19,083 nt of DNA from UBA5738 sp049641805 (GCA_049641805.1 JBARNX010000057.1:1-19083); one strand, 5' to 3'. Counted from the first letter of the stretch, positions 1 to 7,004 are shown. The notes: generated by a model not told the origin, from the letters alone. Numbers and translations are program-made.

Positions 1-233
1 AACAAAAACGCGCCGGTTTCGCCATAATTGGCGACCAGTTTGCGCAAATCAAGCTCAAGGTTGGTCGAATTGCATCGCCCGCCGCCAGTTAACAAAAGTT
101 TTTTGCCCGGAGTTTCGTTTTTCTCGATCAAAACCACCCTTGCCCCAATTTCGGCGGCGCTAATTGCCGCCATCATCCCGGCCGGCCCGGCGCCAATTAC
201 CGCCACATCGTAATTGTTCTTAATTTGTTCCAT
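1..233 (-). CDS. BaiN/HI0933-family NAD(P)/FAD-dependent oxidoreductase, N-terminal part (runs off the left edge)
   Basis: Reading the minus strand from an ATG at 233 gives a protein beginning MEQIKNNYDVAVIGAGPAGM. The GAGPAG dinucleotide-binding loop sits at residues 14-19 and an acidic residue closes the second strand (VVLIEKNE). It is followed by GKKLLLTGGGRCNSTN, the signature of the HI0933/BaiN flavoproteins, which bind FAD and probably act as cytosolic reductases of unknown substrate. Only about 77 residues of an expected 400 or so are in the window; the rest lies beyond position 1. The start overlaps the 3' end of the upstream membrane-protein gene by 14 bases, so the two are probably cotranscribed and translationally coupled. 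The family is clear; the substrate cannot be inferred. Confidence 0.88.
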   Translation of the reverse strand, partial: MEQIKNNYDVAVIGAGPAGMMAAISAAEIGARVVLIEKNETPGKKLLLTGGGRCNSTNLELDLRKLVANYGETGAFL

Positions 234-750
234 CTGTTTTAATATTCGATTTCCGAAAACTTAATATGCCTATAATAATCCCAGCGCAGATAATTGCAAT
301 ACCTGTGTAATAAAATGCGTTTGATACCGTTTGCGCCTCCGCCAGCGCGCCGGTTTGTGCCAACAAAAAGTTCCAGTCGTGATTGCCGCCGCCCAGCAAA
401 GACAACTTCATTTCAACCGCGTCCGCGGCATAACGCGCCACATTGGCAAAGCTTTGACCAAGCCAAAATGAAATAATCCCGACTGAATAAAAATCGCGTT
501 TAAACAAAAAATATAAAACAAAAACCATTGGCGCCAGCAATTGCAGAATTGTTCCGCCGGCAACATTCAAGAATTCGCCGAATGGAAAAAATAAAACATG
601 TCCGGCTTCATGCACCACCAAATCGACATTGTCGAAAAAATGAAATCCCTGCCAGTCCGCCGCGCAATAAATAAAATAAACCGCGACCAGTGAAAAAAAT
701 ATCGCCTTTAAAAAACCTTTGAAATTGGCTCTTCCAATCATTGTGCTCAT
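220..750 (-). CDS. Integral membrane protein with HEAGH zinc-metalloprotease-like motif
   Basis: The 176-residue product starts MSTMIGRANFKGFLKAIFF and has a hydrophobic first segment, then DLVVHEAGHVLF, a classic HExxH zinc site next to a membrane helix. Three or more further hydrophobic segments follow (LLAPMVFVLYFLF, VGIISFWLGQSFANVA, YYTGIAIICAGIIIGILSF). A second polar motif, GGGNHDWNFLL, could supply another ligand. The HEAGH in a membrane setting recalls site-2-protease-like (M50) enzymes, but I see no M50 DG-type third ligand, so proteolysis is inference. I chose the ATG at 750 over an in-frame upstream codon at 774, because that extension lies in a terminator hairpin and a TGTTATTAT box ends six bases before 750. 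The gene overlaps the flavoprotein gene by 14 bases. Confidence 0.75.
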   Translation of the reverse strand: MSTMIGRANFKGFLKAIFFSLVAVYFIYCAADWQGFHFFDNVDLVVHEAGHVLFFPFGEFLNVAGGTILQLLAPMVFVLYFLFKRDFYSVGIISFWLGQSFANVARYAADAVEMKLSLLGGGNHDWNFLLAQTGALAEAQTVSNAFYYTGIAIICAGIIIGILSFRKSNIKTDGTN

Positions 751-756
751 TTGCCC

Positions 757-765
757 ATAATAACA
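757..765 (-). promoter_or_regulatory. Extended -10 box placing the transcript start at the HEAGH gene's ATG
   Basis: On the minus strand the sequence TGT-TATTAT-GGGCAA-ATG matches an extended -10 (TGn plus TATAAT-like hexamer) with six bases to the start codon at 750. A start about seven bases after the hexamer would coincide with the ATG, predicting a leaderless mRNA. The box lies just downstream of the terminator of the preceding gene, which fits a fresh transcript. Inferred from position and motif only. Confidence 0.5.
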
Positions 766-797
766 AAAAACCACCCTTTATTAAAAGGATGGTTTTT
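766..797 (-). terminator. Rho-independent terminator of the SIMPL gene
   Basis: The arms 766-779 and 784-797 pair over 14 positions with one G-T wobble around a four-base loop, and a T-run follows on the minus strand. It begins 14 bases after the SIMPL stop codon and separates that gene from the HEAGH gene. The A-run on the other side could let it act in both directions. Confidence 0.8.
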
Positions 798-810
798 GAT
801 TCGAAACGAA

Positions 811-1686
811 TTATTCAATCTCGTAGGTGATATTTGCATTCACGGTGATTTTGTTTTGGCCGGTCTGAATATTAGGCGATGGCGCGCTTTCCTCGCCCGC
901 CCCCATATCCTTGGCCGCGTAATTCAACTGATAAACCGGAGCGTAACCGCCATCGTTATAATTCAATATCCGCACCAATTTCACGCCCAAATCATTCGCC
1001 AATTTTTCCGCTTTGGCTTTGGCGTTATCAATCGCGATCTTGCGCGCTTCGGCCTGGGCCTCATCGGGTTTATCGAGCGTAAATTGCAAATTACCCGCCT
1101 GATTGGCGCCCGCCGCGGTCAACTCCTGGATAATCTGGCCGATTTTTGTCAAATCCCTCATTTTTATGGTCAGCGTCTGGGTGATATCGTAACCGGAAAG
1201 AACCTGTTTCCCGGACGGATAATAAACCTGCCGGCTAACCGCCATATCGTCCGATCCGGCAACCGATCCGGCCTCCGGCGCCGAAATTGAAACCGGCAAC
1301 GCAACTTCTTTGACATAATCATAACGCGGGGCGACATTAAATCCCGTGGTTTGCAAATCGTTCTCAGCTACGCCAAAACTTTTTGCCGCGTCAATGATCG
1401 CGTTCATTTTCTTGGTATTGTCGGCCATCGCCGCGTCCACGGTTTTGGCAAAACTCACCACTGAAAAATTCATCACCGCCAAATTGGGATCCTTATAAAC
1501 TTCGCCGTTGCCGGAAACCGAAATCGTACTTTGCGCGGCCGCGTCGCGGCCAACATATTTGCTGGCCTTGGCGGCGTTAAACGCCAGCACCAAAACATAA
1601 ACCGACAGCGCGACCAGCAAAACCGCGACAATCGCTTTACCGATCTTTGAATTTCCGCAACACATATTGTTTGTTTGATTTTCCAT
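811..1686 (-). CDS. SIMPL (DUF541) domain protein, membrane-anchored
   Basis: The 291-residue protein has a short N-terminal tail containing a Cys pair (MCCGNSK), one membrane helix at about residues 16-36, and a long extracytoplasmic domain. That domain starts TISVSGNGEVYKDPNLAVMNFSV, the typical opening of SIMPL/DUF541 (YggE-like) proteins, and continues with GYDITQTLTIKMRDL, AIDNAKAKAEKLANDLGVKL and a C-terminal ITVNANITYEIE strand. YggE-type proteins are linked to envelope or oxidative stress, but no biochemical role is established for CPR members. The gene follows the 56-residue membrane protein gene by 25 bases, so the two probably form an operon, and it ends at a strong terminator. Family assignment is firm, function is not. 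Confidence 0.9.
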   Translation of the reverse strand: MENQTNNMCCGNSKIGKAIVAVLLVALSVYVLVLAFNAAKASKYVGRDAAAQSTISVSGNGEVYKDPNLAVMNFSVVSFAKTVDAAMADNTKKMNAIIDAAKSFGVAENDLQTTGFNVAPRYDYVKEVALPVSISAPEAGSVAGSDDMAVSRQVYYPSGKQVLSGYDITQTLTIKMRDLTKIGQIIQELTAAGANQAGNLQFTLDKPDEAQAEARKIAIDNAKAKAEKLANDLGVKLVRILNYNDGGYAPVYQLNYAAKDMGAGEESAPSPNIQTGQNKITVNANITYEIE

Positions 1687-1711
1687 TTTTGATTATTAAT
1701 TAATTTTAGAA

Positions 1712-1882
1712 TTAAAGATACCGACCTTTAACGAACATACCGACATCAACCGCTCCCTGAACCGGATCGCTGTTAATGTATGAAATCAACCATGCGCCGG
1801 TTATCGCCGCCGACACCAGCACCACCGCGACATACATCCAATTCGTTTTCTCCTCTTTGGAAATAACTTTTTTTAGATTCAT
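1712..1882 (-). CDS. Small single-pass membrane protein, 56 residues, unrecognised
   Basis: This short frame runs from ATG at 1882 to TAA at 1712-1714. The product starts MNLKKVISKEEKTNWM, continues with a hydrophobic helix (YVAVVLVSAAITGAWLISYI, about residues 17-36), and ends NSDPVQGAVDVGMFVKGRYL, so it is a basic tail, one membrane segment and a short outer tail. I do not recognise a family. It is supported by its coherent composition, its place 25 bases before the SIMPL gene on the same strand, and a TATAAT box nine bases before its start. No Shine-Dalgarno is visible. It may assist the SIMPL protein in the envelope, which is inference from adjacency only. Confidence 0.6.
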   Translation of the reverse strand: MNLKKVISKEEKTNWMYVAVVLVSAAITGAWLISYINSDPVQGAVDVGMFVKGRYL

Positions 1883-1891
1883 ATTTTTCAA

Positions 1892-1919
1892 ATTATAATT
1901 TGTTAATCTGATTATAGCA
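1892..1919 (-). promoter_or_regulatory. Two TATAAT boxes upstream of the small membrane protein/SIMPL pair
   Basis: On the minus strand TGCTATAAT (1911-1919, an extended -10) and a second TATAAT (1892-1897) precede the ATG at 1882. The second lies nine bases from the start, giving a leader of only two or three bases. The first overlaps the TAA stop of the DUF4180 remnant (1912-1914). No good -35 is evident. Confidence 0.45.
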
Positions 1920-2109
1920 GATTATCGCGGGCGGCAATATCCTTTCTTGCCGCGAATAGCATTTCTTTCGCAGTTTCAAAATTATCAACAAAGAAAATCT
2001 GGGCGCCGCGGTTGCTTTCGTAAATGAAGTCTTTGAGAGTTGGGCTGGCATCGAAAAAATCGCCGACAATGGCCAGTTTGACTTGATCGGAAAGTAATAC
2101 ATATTTCCG
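1912..2109 (-). pseudogene. DUF4180 remnant: C-terminal half only
   Basis: Reading the minus strand from 2109 to the TAA at 1912 gives RKYVLLSDQVKLAIVGDFFD, then DASPTLKDFIYESNRGAQIF and FVDNFETAKEMLFAARKDIA. This matches residue by residue the C-terminal half of the intact DUF4180 protein at 10325-10687 (QVKLAIVGDFSNASESLKAF, ICESNRGNEIFFVPDIETAK). The N-terminal half is absent: an in-frame TAA stands at 2110-2112, there is no start codon in a sensible place, and the transcription terminator of the next gene abuts the broken end. A longer overlapping frame at 1893-2135 on the same strand is out of frame with the domain. It is a truncated paralogue, probably not translated. Confidence 0.75.
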
Positions 2110-2136
2110 TTATAACTCTTTCTCCGATATTGCACA

Positions 2137-2169
2137 AAAAAATGGCTTCCCTCCCGGCAGCCATTTTTT
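2137..2169 (-). terminator. Rho-independent terminator after the secreted DUF5666-like gene
   Basis: Arms AAAAAATGGCT (2137-2147) and AGCCATTTTTT (2159-2169) pair perfectly around an 11-base loop, with an A-run on one side and a T-run on the other. It lies 30 bases past the stop of the gene at 2199 and could work in both directions. Confidence 0.8.
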
Positions 2170-2198
2170 CGCTTTATCGATTATTTAATTAAAAACGC

Positions 2199-3017
2199 TC
2201 ACTCCGGCGTTGATCCGCCGAAACCGTGGCCCCCGCGACCAAACCCTTCGCCGCCGAAACCATTCCTAATTTCAGTGGCGGATATGGTTGTTCCCGAAAT
2301 AGCGCCGCGCACCGATATTGTGTCTCCCGGCGCGATATTGGAAAACGCAATCGCGATTTTCGCGGGTTTGGCACCGGCGCTCGCCGGTTTATCTATCTTG
2401 CTGATGGCCGCGCCGCTGGCCGCGGTCACCGTATAAACTGTTTCGACTGTTGAATTCGGCTTTTTGGCGGTAATCGTAATCTTGGTACCGTCGTTTGCCG
2501 TTACCGTACCCGTTACGCCGCGGCCGCCAAACATCCCTTGTCCGCACATCAAAACATATTCCTCGGAAATGCCATTATTCGCCGCCCATTGTTTCAACGA
2601 CGCTGTTTGGGTTTCCATCGCCGCGCGCCGCTCTCCGACAGTCTTTCCCTCAAGGCTTGTTTTGGCGGCTTTCAGTTCAACTCTCTTGGCCGTAATCAAA
2701 TCCGCTTGGGATTGGGTTAATTTGCCGCCGGCAACCGCTTTCGCGAGCCGATCGGCAAACTCGGTCTGGCATTCGGCCTCCATTTGCTCGCGGTTTTGTT
2801 CTCTCCGCGCCTGCATTTGAGTTCTCCGTTCGTTAAAAACCGCCTGCACATCGGATTCGTTTAGATTAAACTTTTGCGCGATTGCGGCGATCAACCCGTC
2901 CGTCGGATTGACTTTGCCGGTGATTTCATCGGCATAAACCGTACCGACTCCGGCGCACGCCGCGCAAAAAATCATAATCGCCGCGGCCACAATTTGTTTT
3001 CTTCGCAATTTTTTCAT
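2199..3017 (-). CDS. Secreted helical plus DUF5666-like beta-domain protein
   Basis: The 272-residue product begins MKKLRRKQIVAAAIMIFCAA, a standard signal peptide with a likely cut after VYA at about residue 29. Residues 35-160 or so are charged and helical (FNLNESDVQAVFNERRTQMQ, GKLTQSQADLITAKRVELKA), resembling secreted heat- or stress-associated helical repeats. A beta-rich module follows (VTGTVTANDGTKITITAKKP, then IAPGDTISVRGAISGTTISA) in the style of DUF5666. The last 17 residues are Gly-rich (FGGEGFGRGGHGFGG). It is probably exported and perhaps surface-associated; no enzyme motif is visible. The gene stands alone with its own terminator, and its start lies 20 bases from one end of the 197-bp inverted-repeat element, which may therefore contain its promoter. 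Confidence 0.75.
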   Translation of the reverse strand: MKKLRRKQIVAAAIMIFCAACAGVGTVYADEITGKVNPTDGLIAAIAQKFNLNESDVQAVFNERRTQMQARREQNREQMEAECQTEFADRLAKAVAGGKLTQSQADLITAKRVELKAAKTSLEGKTVGERRAAMETQTASLKQWAANNGISEEYVLMCGQGMFGGRGVTGTVTANDGTKITITAKKPNSTVETVYTVTAASGAAISKIDKPASAGAKPAKIAIAFSNIAPGDTISVRGAISGTTISATEIRNGFGGEGFGRGGHGFGGSTPE

Positions 3018-3036
3018 ATGATTCTTATTTTTTTAT

Positions 3037-3233
3037 TAATAGACCTACTGCTTAAATATTTCCGTAGCGAAATTTTCAGATTTCGGGGCAGAAGCGATTT
3101 TGCGTAGCAAAATATGCGAGCCGGATGAAGAATGAGGAGGCATACTTGAGCTAAGTCTGTCGACGAATGATGAATTCGGCGCAGCCGAAATATGGAAATT
3201 GCAGTAGGAAATCTTTAAGCAGTAGGTCTATTA
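3037..3233. repeat. 197-bp inverted-repeat element, possible non-autonomous mobile element
   Basis: The left arm (3037-3063) starts TAATAGACCTACTGCTTAAA and the right arm (3207-3233) is its reverse complement over 27 bases with one mismatch. After a short non-pairing step, a second pair of arms (about 3070-3086 and 3184-3200, AATTTTCAGATTTCGG against AATTTCCATATTTCGG) continues the symmetry, so each half contributes nearly 50 bases. The centre (about 3090-3180) is single-copy and has no credible ORF. No clear target-site duplication is visible. It fills the gap between the MFS gene and the secreted-protein gene. Confidence 0.7.
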
Positions 3234-3325
3234 TTCTTTTGTTATTACTGAACCCGGGTTATATCTTTTATTACAACTTCCCAAAAATTATATTTCGCGG
3301 GGCTAACCGGCATCGGCTTGAAAAC

Positions 3326-3366
3326 AAAAAATCGCGGAGATATGGTCTCTGCAACCATAAACCGCG
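3326..3366 (-). terminator. Probable terminator of the MFS gene
   Basis: On the minus strand CGCGG, then ATGGT, a seven-base loop, ACCAT, then CCGCG form a two-part stem with a small internal loop, followed by ATTTTTT. It begins about 30 bases past the MFS stop at 3395. Between it and the inverted-repeat element (3234-3325) I see no gene. Confidence 0.6.
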
Positions 3367-3394
3367 GCGGCATCAAATTTTCTTCTTGGCGTTT

Positions 3395-4618
3395 TTAATT
3401 GTCGCCAAGTTTGTGATTCTTTATTGTGTAAACATAAAAGAAAAGCAACGGCACAAGAAGCAAGCCGGCAGAAATTATTCCCGCTTTTATGGAAATTGCC
3501 ACCGCGATAATACCAAGAATGGGGCCGCCCGCCAATTGGCCGATCGCGTCAGCTTGGCTGCACATTGAAAACACGGTGGCCCGAATATCGGAAGTGGCGT
3601 TTTGGCTCACCCACGCGTTATAAATCGGCTCTCTTGCCCACCTGAACGACGCCGCCATCCAATACAGCATAATTGCGGCCGCAAAGCTTTGAGAAAGGGC
3701 AAACCCGATAATACCGAAAATTAACAGCGAATTCGTGAATAACAGCGCTTTCACGGTTGAACGATGGTTTGAAAGATCGGTTTTTCGTTTGAATATTCCG
3801 GCGGCAACTATTGATAAAAAAGCCTCCGCCATGCCAATAATGCCAAACCAAACCACCGGTTTTAAATTGCCAACTGCCGGAAAAGTGAAATTCTGAAGCA
3901 TATAGGGCGTCCATAAACGGTCAAATCCCTCGCTGAACGCGCCGAACAAAATGCTTGTAATGATTATAATCAACAACACATTGCTGCGCCGCGCCAACCC
4001 GATCCCTTTGGCAAAAACATTCCGCATTGAACGAAAAGTTTCACGCTTGGGCGCCGAAGCCGAAACAAAATTTTTTTCCGCCATAAACAGCGCCACAAAA
4101 ATTGCTTGCGCCGCATAAAGGGCGCCGCCGATAATCAGCGGCAAGCTGATATTGATATTCGCCAAAAAAATACTCGCGGCAATGCCGATAAACCTTCCCG
4201 CAAGCTCGGCTTGCTGGCCTTTTATGAACGCGGTTCCGGCATCGATTTCTCCAACTTCGTCTGCAACCCAAGCTTCCCGCGCGCCGCTGATAAATGTGTA
4301 ACCGATGCCCCAAATAACCTGCGCGATCAGCACGCCCGCAAATGTCGGATTCAATCCTTCAAACATAAATCCCGCCCCAACCAAAACCACGCCGATGATC
4401 ACGGATAATTTGCGGCTGTACAAATCCGCAACAATGCCGGTCGGCACCTCAAAAACAAAAGTGCAAAATTCCAAAAGCGTGCCCACCAGCACCAACTGCA
4501 AAGGATTCAAACCCACAACGGTGGCTTGATAAACCAAATTAACGGTCGCAAACGCCCAAAAAAACAACGACGAGAAAAACCTCAACCCCAAATAGCCGTT
4601 TAATATTTTTTTATCCAT
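3395..4618 (-). CDS. Major facilitator superfamily (MFS) transporter
   Basis: The 407-residue protein starts MDKKILNGYLGLRFFSSLFF and has about twelve hydrophobic segments, the usual MFS size. The loop after the second helix (FEVPTGIVADLYSRKLSVII) corresponds to the MFS motif A region (G-x-x-x-D-R-x-x-R-x-x), with acidic and basic residues in the expected places, and the central loop is short (KRETFRSMRNVFAKGI). It is a secondary transporter in the cytoplasmic membrane; the substrate cannot be read from the sequence. I use the ATG at 4618. A frame extension to 4828 exists, but its residues are unlike a transporter and it spans a hairpin; moreover a TATAAT box ends six bases before 4618. Confidence 0.88.
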   Translation of the reverse strand: MDKKILNGYLGLRFFSSLFFWAFATVNLVYQATVVGLNPLQLVLVGTLLEFCTFVFEVPTGIVADLYSRKLSVIIGVVLVGAGFMFEGLNPTFAGVLIAQVIWGIGYTFISGAREAWVADEVGEIDAGTAFIKGQQAELAGRFIGIAASIFLANINISLPLIIGGALYAAQAIFVALFMAEKNFVSASAPKRETFRSMRNVFAKGIGLARRSNVLLIIIITSILFGAFSEGFDRLWTPYMLQNFTFPAVGNLKPVVWFGIIGMAEAFLSIVAAGIFKRKTDLSNHRSTVKALLFTNSLLIFGIIGFALSQSFAAAIMLYWMAASFRWAREPIYNAWVSQNATSDIRATVFSMCSQADAIGQLAGGPILGIIAVAISIKAGIISAGLLLVPLLFFYVYTIKNHKLGDN

Positions 4619-4624
4619 TTTCCG

Positions 4625-4630
4625 ATTATA
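4625..4630 (-). promoter_or_regulatory. TATAAT box six bases before the MFS start codon
   Basis: On the minus strand TATAAT-CGGAAA-ATG puts the expected transcript start at the start codon, predicting a leaderless message. There is no convincing -35 and no TGn extension, so confidence is moderate. A second candidate, TGTTATATT at 4883-4891, lies beyond the tandem repeat and would give a leader of about 260 bases. Confidence 0.4.
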
Positions 4631-4681
4631 CTTTTGTTTACTTGCCCGCCGGAGGACCAAAGCCAGAGGCCGGCCGACTGT

Positions 4682-4698
4682 CCGGGACTCTGTCCCGG
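4682..4698. repeat. Short perfect GC-rich hairpin in the MFS upstream region
   Basis: CCGGGAC-TCT-GTCCCGG pairs over seven bases with a three-base loop. It has no T-run, so it is not an obvious terminator. The surrounding 4631-4800 holds no gene I can support, although a frame stays open through it on the minus strand. Confidence 0.5.
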
Positions 4699-4827
4699 CG
4701 ATCTTCAGCGGATAAATAAACGCAAAGCGAGATCCAAGAAACTTCACCGGTACGCATGAGTTTGCAAATGTTTTTTTGGAAATTTTTTCTGTCCATAGTT
4801 TTTCCATTATCTCGCAACTCTTATCCA

Positions 4828-4871
4828 AATCGTATTTGAATCGTATTTGAATCGTATTTGAATCGTATTTG
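4828..4871. repeat. Four perfect tandem copies of an 11-bp unit
   Basis: AATCGTATTTG occurs four times end to end (4828, 4839, 4850, 4861) without a mismatch, and a degenerate partial copy follows (AATATGATTCG). Eleven bases is close to one helical turn, so the copies face the same side of the DNA. It sits between the ABC-F terminator and the MFS gene, next to a TGTTATATT box at 4883-4891 on the minus strand. It may be a binding array or simple slippage. Confidence 0.9.
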
Positions 4872-4905
4872 AATATGATTCGAATATAACATTTTCCGCA
4901 TCGAC

Positions 4906-4941
4906 AAAAAAATTACATAGATGCCGCCTATGCAATTTTTT
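4906..4941 (-). terminator. Rho-independent terminator of the ABC-F gene
   Basis: On the minus strand AAAAAATTGCATAG and CTATGTAATTTTTT form a 14-pair stem with one G-T wobble around a seven-base loop (GCGGCAT), followed by a T-run. It lies about 50 bases beyond the ABC-F stop at 4990 and separates it from the MFS gene. Confidence 0.75.
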
Positions 4942-4989
4942 GCTCAAACCTGCCAAAGCCCGCAGAGACAAAACACCAGCGGAACGCCT

Positions 4990-6705
4990 TTAATTGCCTC
5001 GCGCTTGCGCCAAATGGTAGCGGTAATCGTCGTAGTTGCCGATGTAACCGGTTAATTTGCCGTCCCGCACGTCCCAAATGTAATTGCAGGCTTCATTGAG
5101 AATATAGCGATCGTGGCTCACCAAAAGAATCGTGCCCCTGTATTCCCTGAACACCTTGGTGATCACTTCTTTGCTGGGCAAATCCAGATGATTTGTCGGT
5201 TCGTCAAGCAAAAGCAGATTCACCTTTTGCAAAATCAGCTCGGCCAAAGCCACGCGCGCGCGTTCTCCTCCCGAAAGACAGCGAATTTGTTTTTTCTCGA
5301 CATCCGCGGGCGAAAACAGCAGCGCGCCCAAAACGCTGCGGATCTTTTCCTCGGTCTCCGGAGTTTTTGAGGCAACTTCGTCAAGGATTATCTTATCCGG
5401 ATCAAGCTCTTCGTGCGCCTGCGCGTAATAACCGATGATCGCGCGGCTATCGATAGTGATTTTGCCTTTTAAAAGCGGCGTTTTACCCAGCACGCTTTTG
5501 AGCAAAGTTGATTTGCCCATGCCGTTGTTGCCGATGATGCCGATCTTGTCGCCCCATTCAACTTCAAACTTACCTTCAAGCGAAAATAACGGTTTTTCCT
5601 CGGGGCCGATGCCGATGCCGTCGAATTTCAGCACGCTGCGGCAAAGTTTTCCGCCCGCGTCAAAGCGTATTTTAATGTCTTTTGCCGCTTCCTTGGGAAG
5701 TTCGATTTTGTCCATCTTTTCAAGCATTTTGATGCGGCTCTGCACGGCGCTTGCCTTGGTGGCTTTATAACGGAAACGGTCGATAAATTCCTGCTGTTCT
5801 TTCAAATAATGCTGCTGGATTTTGTAATCCTTTTCCAATTTCTCGCGGCGGACCCGCTTTTCCACGACATATTCCGAATAACGGCATTGGTATTTTTCGA
5901 TGCCATTCTTGGTCAGTTCATAAGTCTTGTCGCACACCTTGTCCAGAAAGTAGCGGTCGTGCGAAACGCAAACAATCGCTTTGTTCCAATGGATCAAGAA
6001 ATTTTCCAACCATTCCGAGGTTTCAATGTCCAGATGGTTGGTGGGCTCGTCGAGAATAATCATATTGGGATTCATCAGCGCAACTTTGGCCAACGCCAAT
6101 TTAGTGCGCTCGCCGCCGCTCAAGGTGGCCACGATGCGGGTCCACGCTTCTTTGGCGAATCCGAAATCGATCAATAACCGCTCAATCAAACCTTCATAGC
6201 GATAGCCATCGGCCGTTTTGTAATCTTCAAGAAGTTTCAAATAATCGGCGATCTCGCTTTCGGAAAGCGGCCGGGCTTTCTCTTTTGCTTCAAACTCGTT
6301 TTTGCGCGAAATCAAAGCGCGCATTTCGGGATTGGCCGAATGGATCTCGTCAAACACCGTGTTTTGCAAAGAATCCCAATGGGTTTCCTGCGGCAAATAA
6401 CCGATGCGGGTGTTGCGGTGCAATTCGCGCGAACCTTCGTCGGCTTCCTCGATGCCGATGATGATTTTCAATAGCGTGGTTTTGCCCATTCCGTTGGCGC
6501 CCACGATAGCGATCCGGTCGCCCGCCATCACGCGCATCCGCGCACCCGAAAACAATTCCTCCTTACCGTAGGTTTTTGAAATATCCTTGATAATCACCAA
6601 AGGATCGCCGGCATTGATGCCAACGCCCGCGCCCAGATTTTTCGGAATATTGATTTTCTTGGCCAAAGTTTCTTTTGGTGTGATTTTTATTTTATTTTTT
6701 TTCAT
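4990..6705 (-). CDS. ABC-F family ATPase (ribosome-associated, Uup/EttA-like)
   Basis: This 571-residue cytosolic protein carries two ATP-binding cassettes and no membrane segment. Cassette one has Walker A GANGMGKTT (about residues 69-77), signature LSGGERTK and Walker B MIILDEPTNHLD. Cassette two has GNNGMGKST, LSGGERARV and LLLLDEPTNHLD, each followed by the VSHDRYFLD/ VSHDRYILN switch. The charged linker between them (KRVRREKLEKDYKIQQHYLK, RFRYKATKASAVQSRIKMLE) is the ABC-F P-site tRNA-interaction motif region. Such proteins bind the ribosomal E site and rescue or regulate translation; some give antibiotic resistance, but the subtype cannot be decided by eye. I use the ATG at 6705 (MKKNKIKITP); an in-frame TTG at 6771 would add 22 non-conserved-looking residues. 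It is monocistronic. Confidence 0.92.
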   Translation of the reverse strand: MKKNKIKITPKETLAKKINIPKNLGAGVGINAGDPLVIIKDISKTYGKEELFSGARMRVMAGDRIAIVGANGMGKTTLLKIIIGIEEADEGSRELHRNTRIGYLPQETHWDSLQNTVFDEIHSANPEMRALISRKNEFEAKEKARPLSESEIADYLKLLEDYKTADGYRYEGLIERLLIDFGFAKEAWTRIVATLSGGERTKLALAKVALMNPNMIILDEPTNHLDIETSEWLENFLIHWNKAIVCVSHDRYFLDKVCDKTYELTKNGIEKYQCRYSEYVVEKRVRREKLEKDYKIQQHYLKEQQEFIDRFRYKATKASAVQSRIKMLEKMDKIELPKEAAKDIKIRFDAGGKLCRSVLKFDGIGIGPEEKPLFSLEGKFEVEWGDKIGIIGNNGMGKSTLLKSVLGKTPLLKGKITIDSRAIIGYYAQAHEELDPDKIILDEVASKTPETEEKIRSVLGALLFSPADVEKKQIRCLSGGERARVALAELILQKVNLLLLDEPTNHLDLPSKEVITKVFREYRGTILLVSHDRYILNEACNYIWDVRDGKLTGYIGNYDDYRYHLAQARGN

Positions 6706-6946
6706 GAATTTTGCCTGATTTTCTGCCGCTTGCCAACAAAAAAACAGGGGTGTTAACAATTGCTTACTCAAGCAAACAAACCGTCTTTAAAACGGCCGGT
6801 TAATCCCCTGCGGCTACATCGTCAACTTTGTTTCCTGATAATCGAAAAATATTTTCATGCCATTTTATCAACAAGCATTATTATGCAACGGAAACGACAA
6901 AAAAGCAAGAATCGGATTGGTAACCACTCACTGGGGTTCGCATTTT

Positions 6947-6986
6947 AAGGGTCTATCCCCTGTGTACTCGCAGGGGTTAGGCCCTT
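6947..6986 (-). repeat. REP-like hairpin, GGGTCTA family, copy 1 (inverted)
   Basis: Read on the minus strand this copy begins GGGCCTAACCCCTG and ends CAGGGGATAGACCC around an eight-base loop. It matches the two other copies in the window, including the unpaired A opposite A at the eighth position of the stem. It lies inside the MITE-like element, 27 bases from copy 2 in the opposite orientation. Confidence 0.75.
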
Positions 6987-7004
6987 GTAAAGAATCACGA
7001 ATGC

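Noticed and set aside
1893..2135. An 80-codon open frame on the minus strand
   Set aside because: It is out of frame with the recognisable DUF4180 residues in the same DNA and has no family character, so it is a shadow of the pseudogene.
2226..2820. Overlapping plus-strand frames across the secreted-protein gene
   Set aside because: They are complementary shadows of the minus-strand gene, which has a signal peptide, domain structure and terminator.
3326..3366. A tRNA-like fold suggested by nested short stems
   Set aside because: There is no D- or T-arm consensus and no CCA-type acceptor geometry; the two-part stem plus T-run fits a terminator.
4619..4828. Seventy-residue N-terminal extension of the MFS transporter from a TTG at 4828
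   Set aside because: The extension is not transporter-like, crosses a GC-rich hairpin and begins in the tandem repeat; the ATG at 4618 follows a TATAAT box and starts a normal first helix.
6706..6771. Twenty-two-residue extension of the ABC-F protein from a TTG at 6771
   Set aside because: It precedes an ATG followed by a lysine-rich start, and the added residues have no ABC-F character; a shorter start is more likely, though not proven.
6760..6948. A 62-codon plus-strand frame before the MITE
   Set aside because: No promoter, ribosome site or recognisable composition, and it runs into the left terminal repeat of the element.
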